A stretch of DNA of 64,000 nt from Streptomyces sp. NBC_01294. GTDB lineage: Bacteria > Actinomycetota > Actinomycetes > Streptomycetales > Streptomycetaceae. Below the pieces are notes generated by a model. It made no database searches. It saw nothing but the letters and a program-made list of their open reading frames with translations, and was not told the origin of the DNA. Every line of letters begins with the position of its first letter. Positions within the stretch are counted from its first letter, which is position 1. Position numbers and translations under genes: made by a program. Where the stretch lies: NCBI RefSeq assembly GCF_035917235.1, contig NZ_CP108423.1:5485501-5549500 (forward strand), read 5' to 3'. This document shows positions 46,013 through 53,596 of the stretch, piece by piece.

Positions 46013-46212
46013 CTCGTCGGGACCATCCCAGCCCCGCCGCGCACACTCCAGCCTCGCCGGCGTTCGAGGCGCGGGGTCCGGGACGAAGCCCCGATCTTTG
46101 AGCCTCGCCGGCGATTGAGGCGCGGGGGCTGGGGCGGCGCACCAGGGAACCCGGCTCCGCCGGGCACCGGGCTCTGCCCGGACCCGCGCCTCAAACGCCG
46201 GCGAGGCTGAAT
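46013..46212. repeat. GC-rich palindromic repeats, diverged copies in both orientations
   Basis: Two forward units (about 46050-46095, CCGGCGTTCGAGGCGCGGG core; 46103-46140, CCGGCGATTGAGGCGCGGG core) face one reverse unit (about 46168-46212, CGCGCCTCAAACGCCGGCG core), so the RNA could fold into one large stem. Short CCAGCCCCGCC and CCAGCCTCG pieces precede them. They fill the 45943-46331 gap, which has no gene. Confidence 0.85.
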
Positions 46213-46331
46213 TTGGCCGAGGCTGAATGTGGCCCGGGCGAGCCCCAAGCTGCCAGCGGGGCGGGACGTGGCCCGGGCGAGTCCGAAGGTGGCCGCGAGG
46301 CTACGAGGCCAGGGGTGCGGACCGCCGGAGG

Positions 46332-47141
46332 CTAGCGGCGGCGGCGAATCACCATGGCCATCAGCGCCGCCATCGCGCACAGCGCGCCCGACGCGTACCA
46401 GACCACGTCGTACGAGCCGGTCACGTCGCGCGCCAGGCCGCCCAGGAAGGCCACCACCGCCGCGCCGACCTGGTGCGAGGCCAGGACCCAGCCGAAGACG
46501 ATCGCGCCGTCGTCCCCGTAGTGCTCGCGGCACAGCGCGATCGTCGGCGGGACGGTCGCGACCCAGTCCAGGCCGTAGAAGACGATGAAGAAGACCAGCG
46601 GCGGCTGTACCGAGGGCGCCAGCAGGATCGGCAGGAAGAGCAGCGAGATCCCGCGCAGGGCGTAGTAGACGGCGAGCAGCCGCCGGGCCTCGAAGCGATC
46701 CGTGAACCAGCCCGAGGCGATCGTGCCGATCACGTCGAACACGCCGATCACCGCCAGCAGCCCGGCGGCCGCCGTCACCGGCATGCCGTGGTCGTGGGCG
46801 GCGGGCACGAAGTGCGTCCTGACCAGCCCGTTGGTCGAGGCCCCGCAGATCGCGAAGGTGCCGGCCAGCAGCCAGAAGGGGCCGGTCCGGGCCGCGTCGG
46901 ACAGCACCTTCACCGCCCGCCGGGCCGCGCCCGGGACCGGGACCGGCTTCTGCGCGTACGTGCCCCCGTACGGCGCCAGGCCCACGTCCGCCGGGTGGTC
47001 GTGCAGCAGCAGCCAGACGAAGGGGACGACCGCCAGCGCCGACAGCGAGACCGTCACCGTCGCCGGGCGCCAGCCGTGCTGGTCCACCAGCCAGGCCAGC
47101 AGCGGCAGGAAGATCAGCTGGCCGGAGGCCCCCGCCGCACT
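46332..47141 (-). pseudogene. MFS transporter, C-terminal ~270 codons (5' part lost)
   Basis: The frame contains about eight membrane helices of a major facilitator: AGASGQLIFLPLLAWLVDQH at its start, PFWLLAGTFAICGASTNGLV, YGLDWVATVPPTIALC, ending MAALMAMVIRRRR. Residues matching the middle of normal ~420-aa proteins appear abruptly at about 47140. The frame upstream belongs to unrelated DNA (the HTH gene at 47114-47593 ends inside it). The missing N-terminal half includes helices 1-4, so no working transporter is expected. A short N-terminal piece of what seems the same gene survives at 47929-48021. Confidence 0.85.
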
Positions 47142-47593
47142 GGCTTGCGCTTCGCCGTCGGCCCTGCACTCCGACCGCCGTCGCTCTTGAAGGTATGTAG
47201 GTTGTATGGCTTCTCAGCCATCCCCTCCTGCTTCGGCAACGTGAGCCGGTAGATCACCGGACCGTCCGGCACCTTGCCCGTCTTCGTAAGCCAGCCAGCC
47301 TGACGCAGCCTGCCGACGATCTTGTTGACCGTCTGCTCTGGAGCCTTCCCGCCGTAGCCGAGTTCCCTGGCGATCGTCCCGTTCGACGGGCACGCGTTCT
47401 CACCCGAGTCGTAGTCCGCATACGACGCCATCGCGACGCCGACCAACTTCTCTGCGGGCTTCATGTCGGAGCGCACAAGCGCACGGCGCCATACGTGTTC
47501 CTGTATCTCGGGCCTCCCTTCCCCATCGGCCCCGCCCCACCAGTGCGAGGGAACCGCAAGGTACCGGGCACGGCACGGAAGAGTGCAGGTCAC
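47114..47593 (-). CDS. Winged-helix protein of plasmid/ICE replication-initiator type (inserted element)
   Basis: 159 aa from GTG 47593, or about 120 aa from near 47510. Residues about 43-115 show a classic HTH: KPAEKLVGVAMASYADYDSG, NACPSNGTIARELGYG, QTVNKIVGRLRQAGWLTKTG. Such proteins are common in actinobacterial plasmids, ICEs and phages. The best Shine-Dalgarno (GGGAAGGGAGG) points at an ATA codon (in EIQEHVW), so the original start may have mutated from ATG. The C-terminus reads into the MFS remnant (RRGPPAS), so the gene was cut at insertion. Base composition is lower in GC than neighbours. Confidence 0.65.
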   Translation of the reverse strand: MTCTLPCRARYLAVPSHWWGGADGEGRPEIQEHVWRRALVRSDMKPAEKLVGVAMASYADYDSGENACPSNGTIARELGYGGKAPEQTVNKIVGRLRQAGWLTKTGKVPDGPVIYRLTLPKQEGMAEKPYNLHTFKSDGGRSAGPTAKRKPVRRGPPAS

Positions 47594-47656
47594 TGGCGTG
47601 TGAGGCGCCTCTCAAAATGCGGTCACTCACTGGCCTGCCCTCGCTACGCTGACGCG

Positions 47657-47845
47657 ATGAGCCATCCAGACAGCGCCCCTGACTACGACCTTGCGTTCGC
47701 CCTCCAGGTCACCGGCTTCGAGTTGGCCACCGAACCGCCAGCCCCTGACACCCCACTCGGCCGCATCCGCGCCTTCGCCGCCGAGCATGGGTTCGACGCA
47801 CTGACCCATGAGCACTTCGAAGCGGCGATACGAGGAACACTCTGA
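47657..47845 (+). CDS. Small hypothetical protein in inserted segment
   Basis: 62 aa, MSHPDSAPDYDLAFALQVTG at the start and DTPLGRIRAFAAEHGFDALT near the end; acidic, no membrane helix. TACGCT (47645-47650) is 6 nt before the ATG, a plausible leaderless promoter. It lies between the HTH gene and the surviving 5' end of the MFS gene, divergent from the HTH gene, so it belongs to the inserted DNA. No family recognised. Confidence 0.55.
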   Translation: MSHPDSAPDYDLAFALQVTGFELATEPPAPDTPLGRIRAFAAEHGFDALTHEHFEAAIRGTL

Positions 47846-47928
47846 AGCACTGGTGTTGTCGGCGACGGGTGAAATCTGACCGCTGAACGGCGGATCAACG
47901 GTGACCCACCTCGCGATCGTCTGATCAT

Positions 47929-48021
47929 CCTGGCGGCAGCGGCAGCGGCAGCGGCAGCGGCAGCGGCAGCGGCAGCGGCGGAGTCCGGGCCGGAGCCCGA
48001 GGCGGGGGTTGTCGTGGTCAC
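47929..48021 (-). pseudogene. 5' fragment of the disrupted MFS gene with a poly-Ala repeat
   Basis: GTG at 48021 opens MTTTTPASGSGPDSA, followed by about 15 Ala codons written (GCTGCC)n, then R. After that the frame enters the inserted DNA. The position, directly divergent from a GlxA-type regulator, and the minus-strand sense fit the normal start of the MFS gene whose 3' part is at 46332-47141. About 130-150 codons are missing between the parts. Confidence 0.6.
47935..47976. repeat. Hexanucleotide repeat (GGCAGC)7
   Basis: Seven perfect GGCAGC units. On the minus strand they encode alternating GCT/GCC alanine codons in the MFS 5' fragment, ending within 10 bp of the insertion junction. Simple repeats of this type can change copy number by slippage. 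Confidence 0.95.
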
Positions 48022-48092
48022 GCCGACAGCTTCCGGCCGGCGGGGCACCGTACGACAGTGGCCTGGCTGTCACGCTTCGGTACGATCGGGCC

Positions 48093-49163
48093 ATGGAGCC
48101 GTTGCCGCACCGCATCGTCGTCCTCGCTCTCGCCGGGCTGCTCCCCTTCGAGCTCGGCATCCCGCACCGGATCTTCGGGCGGGCCAAGGATCCGTCCGGG
48201 CGGCCGCTGTACGAGATCCTCACGTGCGGGCTCGCCCCCGGGCCGGTGCGCACGGACGCCGACTTCGCGATCCAGGTCGAGCACGGACCCGAACTGCTGG
48301 CCACCGCCGACACGGTGGTGGTACCGGCCTCGTACGAACTGGGCCCGGTGCACGAGTACGGCACGCTGACCGACGAGCTCGCCGCGGCCCTCGCGCACAT
48401 CCGGCCCGGCACGCGGCTCGTCTCCATCTGCACCGGCGGCTACGTGCTGGCCGCCGCCGGCTACCTGGACGGCCGCCCGGCCACCACCCACTGGGCCTCG
48501 GCCGAGCACTTCCAGCGGCTGTTCCCCGCCGTGCGGGTCGACCCGGACGTGCTCTACACCGACGACGGGGACGTGCTCACCTCCGCCGGCGTCGCCGCCG
48601 GCATCGACCTCTGTCTGCACATCGTGCGCCGCGACCACGGAGCGGCCGTCGCGAACGGCACGGCCCGGCGGACCGTCGTACCGCCCCACCGGGAGGGCGG
48701 ACAGGCGCAGTTCATCGAGCGCCCGGTGCCGGAGCCGCAGCTCGCCAGCACCACGGCGGCGCGTGCGTGGGTGCTGGACCGGCTCCACGAGCCGCTCAGG
48801 CTGACCGACCTGGCCCGGCAGGAGGCCATGTCGGTACGGACCTTCACGCGCCGCTTCCGGGAGGAGGCGGGCGTCAGCCCCGGGCAGTGGATCGTCGGCC
48901 AGCGGGTGGAGCCGGCCCGGCGGCTGCTGGAGCAGACGGACCTGCCGATGGAGCAGGTCGCGCGGGAGAGCGGCTTCGGCACGGCGCAGTCGCTGCGCAA
49001 GCACGTGCAGGCGGCGCTGGGGGTCAGCCCGACGGCCTACCGGCGCACCTTCCGTGCGTCGGGCGGGCCGGGGGGCCTCGGGAGCCGTGGTGGTACGGGC
49101 CACGCCGACGACCCCGGCCGCGGGGCCGGCCCGGGGATCCCCGCAGCCTCGGCGGCCTCGTGA
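48093..49163 (+). CDS. GlxA family transcriptional regulator (DJ-1/PfpI-like domain + AraC HTH)
   Basis: 356 aa. Residues 1-190 form a class I glutamine-amidotransferase-like domain (RIVVLALAGLLPFELGIPHR, LVSICTGGYVLAAAGYLDGR with the nucleophile-elbow Cys, ATTHWASAEHF). Residues about 215-330 carry an AraC tandem HTH (ARQEAMSVRTFTRRFREEAG and ESGFGTAQSLRKHVQAALGV). ATG at 48093 has TACGAT 6 nt upstream. It diverges from the MFS 5' fragment 71 bp away, so it may once have controlled that transporter. Confidence 0.9.
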   Translation: MEPLPHRIVVLALAGLLPFELGIPHRIFGRAKDPSGRPLYEILTCGLAPGPVRTDADFAIQVEHGPELLATADTVVVPASYELGPVHEYGTLTDELAAALAHIRPGTRLVSICTGGYVLAAAGYLDGRPATTHWASAEHFQRLFPAVRVDPDVLYTDDGDVLTSAGVAAGIDLCLHIVRRDHGAAVANGTARRTVVPPHREGGQAQFIERPVPEPQLASTTAARAWVLDRLHEPLRLTDLARQEAMSVRTFTRRFREEAGVSPGQWIVGQRVEPARRLLEQTDLPMEQVARESGFGTAQSLRKHVQAALGVSPTAYRRTFRASGGPGGLGSRGGTGHADDPGRGAGPGIPAASAAS

Positions 49164-49311
49164 GCCCCGTGAACCCCACCGGTACCGGCATTTCACCATC
49201 TCCTGATGGGCCATCAGTTTTTGCCGGACCCGTGCATTGACTTCTCCCGCCGCCCGCTCGTGAATGGCCCCCTGCGCAGGGCTCGGCGCGAGGGAACCCA
49301 GGGGGCGGGCA

Positions 49312-50688
49312 GTGCGAACAGGGGCACGGAACCGGAGATGGTCGGCAGCCGTCGGCATGGCCGTGCTCGCGGCCACGACCGGGGGCGCCCTGAGCGGGCC
49401 GGCCGCGGCCGAGGGCGAAACGCCCCCCGGCCAGGTGACCTTCCCGACGCAGTGCCTGGCGCCCCAGGAGGCCGGAATCCCGCCCGCCGACGGCCCGACC
49501 ACCGCACGCGTCACCGTCGACGACCCGGCCCCGCAGGTTGGCGACACCGTCACCGTGACCTACCAGGTGCTCGCGACCCCCGCCCTGAACCCGATCGCCG
49601 GCGAACTCCCCGCCGATGCGCTGACCCCGACCGGCCGGATCGTCCTGGCCGGCGCCCAGAGCGGCGAGGTCACCGTGGTCGGCGCCAAGCGCAACGACCC
49701 CGTCCCGGCCGGCGCGCCCCTCCCCGCCGTCACCATGACCGGCACCTTCACCGTCACCGCGCCCGGCGAGATCACCCTGGCCCCGGGCGGCTACACGCTG
49801 CACACCAGCCACCTGCTGGACCTCGGCACCAGCTGCACCGCCGCCGGCCCGTCGGCCACGCCCGTCTCCGAACGCCTGACCGCGACCGAGCTGCCCACGG
49901 CCAACCTGCGCAGCGTCTTCCTCGGCGCCGCGTACGGACGACCGGGAGCCAAGGTCAAGGTCACCGCCGCCGGCTTCCCCCCGGGCGCGACCGTGACGGT
50001 GGCCGGGCGGGCGGGCGCCGCCGAGACCGCAGACCGGGAGACCGCCACCGCCGACGAACGGGGCACGGCCCTGGTGGAGCTGCCGGTCACGGACAAGGCC
50101 ACCACCGCGGTGATCGCCTATGAGGGCGCGGCCTGGTCTGCGCGGCGGGGCTCCGGACCGGCCGCGTACACGGTCATCGACGCCGTCGACGCCACCCCGG
50201 TCCCGACACCGACCCCGACGCCGATCGCGCCGCCGACGGGCACCCGGAAGGTCACGGTCACCGTCGAACCGGGCGCGCTCGGCATGACCCAGACGGGCGA
50301 GGACATCACCCTGGGCGCGGTCCCGTACGGCGACGGCGGCGCGGCCCCCGGCCGGATCGGGACCGTGACCGTCACCGACGCCCGCGGCGGCCCGGCCGGC
50401 TGGTCCCTGATCGGCAAGGTCACCGACTTCACGGGACCGGGCGGGATCCGCATCCCGGGCGCGTCCCTGTCCTGGACCCCGTCGTGCGTGGCGGCCGAGG
50501 GCAGCAAGAGCCCCTGTACGCCGGGCAGCGCGGGTGTGGTCGGGCCGGGCGGCGCGGTCCTCGCCTCGGCGCCCGACGCTCCGCTGGTCGGCGGCACCTT
50601 CACGGTCGACGCGGCGGTGACGCTGCAGGTGCCGCCGTACACCCCGCCGGGTGCGTACACGGCGGTCCTGACGCTGACCCTGTCGTGA
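49312..50688 (+). CDS. Secreted beta-rich protein with WxL-like C-terminal region
   Basis: 458 aa. GTG at 49312 (ATG 49264 also possible) opens a Sec signal peptide: basic VRTGARNRRW, hydrophobic AAVGMAVLAATTGGAL, cleavage near GPAAA-EGE. Domains are Thr/Val/Pro-rich beta sandwiches; a threonine-proline linker (PTPTPTPIAPPTG) lies near residue 305. The C-terminal ~140 residues (KVTVTVEPGALGMTQTGED ... GPAGWSLIGKVTDF ... PGAYTAVLTLTLS) follow the WxL layout, with W-S-L in place of W-x-V and a second missing W. WxL domains bind peptidoglycan in Firmicutes. The next gene (DUF916-like) overlaps by 4 nt. Confidence 0.75.
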   Translation: MRTGARNRRWSAAVGMAVLAATTGGALSGPAAAEGETPPGQVTFPTQCLAPQEAGIPPADGPTTARVTVDDPAPQVGDTVTVTYQVLATPALNPIAGELPADALTPTGRIVLAGAQSGEVTVVGAKRNDPVPAGAPLPAVTMTGTFTVTAPGEITLAPGGYTLHTSHLLDLGTSCTAAGPSATPVSERLTATELPTANLRSVFLGAAYGRPGAKVKVTAAGFPPGATVTVAGRAGAAETADRETATADERGTALVELPVTDKATTAVIAYEGAAWSARRGSGPAAYTVIDAVDATPVPTPTPTPIAPPTGTRKVTVTVEPGALGMTQTGEDITLGAVPYGDGGAAPGRIGTVTVTDARGGPAGWSLIGKVTDFTGPGGIRIPGASLSWTPSCVAAEGSKSPCTPGSAGVVGPGGAVLASAPDAPLVGGTFTVDAAVTLQVPPYTPPGAYTAVLTLTLS

Positions 50689-51794
50689 CGGCCCGGATGC
50701 GGCGGAGGCTGCCGCTGCGCGGAGCCCCGGGCTCTGCCCGGACCCTCCCCCAGCTACCGCTGGGAGGTACCCCCTGCTCAAACGCCGGCGGGGCTGAAGT
50801 TCAGCCCCGCCGGCGTTTGAGGCGCGGGGTCTGGGGCGGAGCCCCAGGGAACGGTGGAAGGGCGGGTAGGGGACAGCTCCGCGCAGCGGTCGCCCGGGCC
50901 GGATCGGCCTTGCTGCTCGCGGCGACCGGACTCGTCGTCGGACTTGCCGGGACGGCCACCGCCGCCGACAACGGGCAGTGGTCCGTGCTGCCCGCCGCGA
51001 CGGGCGTCGGGCAGCGGCCGTACTTCTATCTCGCCGCCGCGCCGGGCCAGACGGTCGCCGACGCCGTCACCCTCACCAACCGCACCGACCGCCCCCGCAC
51101 CTTCCGGCTCTACGCCGCCGACGCCCACAACACCGCCCGCGACGGCGGCTTCGCCCTCCGCGGCCCCGACGAGCCGCGTCTGGCCACCGCCGCGTGGGCG
51201 AAGCTCGACCGGGAGCGGGTCACCGTACCGGCCCGGGCGTCGGTCGGCGTCGGCTTCACCGTCACCGTCCCCGACCGGGCGGAGCCCGGGGACCACCCCG
51301 GCGCCATCGTGGCCCTGGAGGACCGGCCCGCGACCACCACCGCCCGGGGGATCGGAGTCCAGCAGGCCGTCGCCGCCCGGCTCTACCTGCGGGTGACCGG
51401 ACCCACCGCCCCCGCCCTCGTCGTCCGGGGAGTCGCCGTGGAACGGCGCGGCGCCGGCGCGGAGGTCTCGTACACGCTCCACAACATCGGCAACGTCACC
51501 CTGCGCCCCCGAGCCACCCTCACCGCCTCCGGCGCCCTCGGCCGGCGGCTGCTCACCCGCGGGCTCGCCGGGCTGCCCGCCGAACTGCTGCCGGGTCAGG
51601 AAGTGCGGCTCAGCACCCGCTGGGAGGGCCCGCCGGCAGGGGAATGGGCCGAGGTCACGGTGCGCGCGCGGGCCGACGGAACCACAGCTCAGGGACGTGC
51701 AGGCTACGCCGCGCACCCCTCGCTGACGGCCATGCTCGCCCTCGCTGCCGTGATCTGGTCGGCGCTGGGAGCCGCATCGGGGAGAATGGCCCGT
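50685..51794 (+). CDS. DUF916-like WxL-interacting surface protein; reading frame continues into era
   Basis: GTG at 50685 overlaps the stop of the WxL-like gene (GTGA). The first ~70 codons span a dispersed GC-rich repeat; after it comes a signal-like stretch (AGSALLLAATGLVVGLAG) and mature ADNGQWSV. The DUF916 region shows YFYLAAAPGQTVADAVTLTN, TFRLYAADAHNT, ERVTVPARASVGVGFTVTVP and GDHPGAIVALED, then a second Ig-like domain (SYTLHNIGNVTLRPRA). A final transmembrane helix (AMLALAAVIWSALGAA) precedes era with no stop codon: the frame runs on to 52736. The end given is the base before the era ATG. In Firmicutes DUF916 proteins partner WxL proteins at the wall. Confidence 0.7.
50725..50846. 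repeat. GC-rich palindromic repeat pair inside the DUF916 gene 5' end
   Basis: A reverse copy (50725-50798) is interrupted by a small hairpin element (CCCAGC...GCTGGG around 50754-50766), then meets a forward copy (50800-50846). The junction is a near-perfect 45-bp palindrome: 50777-50798 pairs with 50800-50821 around a single G. The forward unit matches 5926-5972 base for base over ~46 bp. It would form a terminator-strength hairpin in the mRNA. Confidence 0.9.
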
Positions 51795-52736
51795 ATGAGC
51801 GATCGTTCCCCCGAGTCCACCAGCCCGCACCGTGCGGGCTTCGCCTGCTTCGTCGGCCGCCCCAACGCGGGGAAGTCGACCCTCACCAACGCACTCGTGG
51901 GCACCAAGGTCGCGATCACCTCCAACCGGCCGCAGACCACCCGCCACACCGTCCGCGGCATCGTGCACCGCCCCGACGCGCAGCTCGTCCTCGTCGACAC
52001 GCCCGGCCTGCACAAGCCGCGCACGCTGCTCGGCGAGCGCCTCAACGACATCGTGCGGACCACCTGGGCCGAGGTCGACGTCATCGGCTTCTGCCTGCCG
52101 GCCGACCAGAAGCTCGGCCCCGGCGACAAGTTCATCGCCAAGGAGCTCGCGGGGATCAAGAAGACCCCCAAGATCGCCATCATCACCAAGACCGACCTGG
52201 TCGAGTCCAAGGTGGTGGGCGAGCAGCTCATCGCGGTCCACCAGCTCGCCGAGGAACTGGGCTTCGAGTGGACCGAGATCGTTCCCGTCTCGGCGGTCGG
52301 TGACAGCCAGGTCCAGCTGCTGGCCGACCTGATCGCGCCGCTGCTGCCGGAGAGCCCGCCGCTGTACCCGGAGGGCGACCTCACCGACGAGCCCGAGATG
52401 GTCATGGTCGCGGAACTGATCCGCGAGGCCGCGCTGGAGGGCGTACGGGACGAGCTCCCGCACTCCATCGCCGTGGTCGTCGAGGAGATGATCCCGCGGG
52501 AGAACCGCCCGGCCGACCGCCCGCTGCTCGACATCCACGCCAACGTCTACATCGAGCGGCCGAGCCAGAAGGGCATCATCATCGGCCCGAAGGGCTCCCG
52601 CCTGAAGGAGGTCGGGATGAAGTCGCGCAAGCACATCGAGGCGCTGCTCGGGACCCCGGTCTTCCTCGACCTCCACGTGAAGGTCGCCAAGGACTGGCAG
52701 CGGGACCCCAAGCAGCTGCGCAAGCTCGGCTTCTGA
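51795..52736 (+). CDS. era: GTPase Era
   Basis: 313 aa. G1 GRPNAGKSTLTNAL near residue 19, G3 DTPGLHKPR near residue 66, TKTDLV (G4), VSAVGDSQVQ (G5), then a KH domain with IIGPKGSRLKEVG and the C-terminal KVAKDWQRDPKQLRKLGF. Era binds the 3' end of 16S rRNA during 30S assembly. ATG at 51795 has GAGAAT (51782-51787) 7 nt upstream, so it can be expressed alone as leaderless mRNA. The frame is also open upstream into the DUF916-like gene. Confidence 0.97.
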   Translation: MSDRSPESTSPHRAGFACFVGRPNAGKSTLTNALVGTKVAITSNRPQTTRHTVRGIVHRPDAQLVLVDTPGLHKPRTLLGERLNDIVRTTWAEVDVIGFCLPADQKLGPGDKFIAKELAGIKKTPKIAIITKTDLVESKVVGEQLIAVHQLAEELGFEWTEIVPVSAVGDSQVQLLADLIAPLLPESPPLYPEGDLTDEPEMVMVAELIREAALEGVRDELPHSIAVVVEEMIPRENRPADRPLLDIHANVYIERPSQKGIIIGPKGSRLKEVGMKSRKHIEALLGTPVFLDLHVKVAKDWQRDPKQLRKLGF

Positions 52737-52775
52737 CGGGCGACGCCACACGCCGCACGCCACACCCCACACGCC

Positions 52776-52822
52776 ACGACGTACGGACGCGGCCCCGCAC
52801 CGGGGCCGCGTCCGTACGTCGT
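52776..52822. terminator. Bidirectional 22-bp hairpin terminator after era
   Basis: ACGACGTACGGACGCGGCCC plus CG (52776-52797) is the exact complement of 52801-52822 with loop CAC. It separates era from the convergent methyltransferase gene. Short ACGCCAC direct repeats (52744-52776) precede it. Confidence 0.9.
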
Positions 52823-52836
52823 TCGGCGTCGTTCCG

Positions 52837-53502
52837 CTACGCGGGCCGGCGCACCCGCACCACGTTGTCCGTCCGGGTCCCCGGCGTGCCGTCGGGCTGC
52901 TCCTGCACCCGCTCGGTCTCCTCGGCCCGCAGCACCTCCCAGCCCGCCGTGACCGGCTCCAGCTGTCCGAGGACCTCCTCGGGCGTCGGGAAGTGCGCCT
53001 CCTCGCGGTCCTCCTGCCACGGGGCCCAGCCCGCGTGGCCGACCACCAGCAGGGTGCCGCCGGGGGCCACGGCCGCCGCGGCCGTCCGCAGGACGACGTC
53101 ACGGGGGAAGTCCCCGTAGTTGTGCAGGAAGCACGCCGAGACGAGGTCGAACTCCCCCTGCGGGAAGGACTCCGTCAGATCGTGCCGCGCGAAGGAGACG
53201 CGGTCCGCGACCCCGGCCTCCGCCGCGTGCTCGGCCGCCCGGCCGAGGGCGACCCCGGAAATGTCCGTCCCGGTGACGGTCCACCCGCGGCGGGCCAGCC
53301 AGACCGCGTCGCCGCCCTCCCCGCAGCCGAGGTCCAGGGCCCGGCCCGGGGCGAGGCCGGACGCCTCGTGCACCAGCATGGCGTTGGCCTCGCCGCTCCA
53401 GATCCGGTCGCTCTCCTCGTAGCGGCCGTCCCAGAACTCCTCGCCCGCCGCGGTCCCGGGCGCGGGGGAGTGGTGGGAGTGCGTGTGCGTGTGCTCGGTC
53501 AT
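52837..53502 (-). CDS. Class I SAM-dependent methyltransferase (TehB/TPMT-like)
   Basis: 221 aa. Motif I ALDLGCGEGGDAVWLARRGW near residue 55, TVTGTDISGVAL, FDLVSACFLHNYG, GGTLLVVGHAGW. FWDGRYEESDRIWSGEANA-type N-terminal region is typical of TehB or thiopurine-methyltransferase-like enzymes. The N-terminus is His-rich (HTHTHSHH), which may bind metal. The substrate is unknown. ATG at 53502; the GNAT gene lies 94 bp upstream on the same strand. Confidence 0.9.
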   Translation of the reverse strand: MTEHTHTHSHHSPAPGTAAGEEFWDGRYEESDRIWSGEANAMLVHEASGLAPGRALDLGCGEGGDAVWLARRGWTVTGTDISGVALGRAAEHAAEAGVADRVSFARHDLTESFPQGEFDLVSACFLHNYGDFPRDVVLRTAAAAVAPGGTLLVVGHAGWAPWQEDREEAHFPTPEEVLGQLEPVTAGWEVLRAEETERVQEQPDGTPGTRTDNVVRVRRPA

Positions 53503-53596
53503 TGCGTCCTCTTCCAGTACGGGTGCCGGTACGGCCGATGCTCCGCCCGTCCGCCCGTACGGGCAAACCCTGTTGCCGTTCCGGCAAACCGTCCCG

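Noticed and set aside
47142..47928. Complete transposon or ICE in the MFS gene
   Set aside because: No transposase, integrase or matching terminal repeats could be found; only a partial element is supported.
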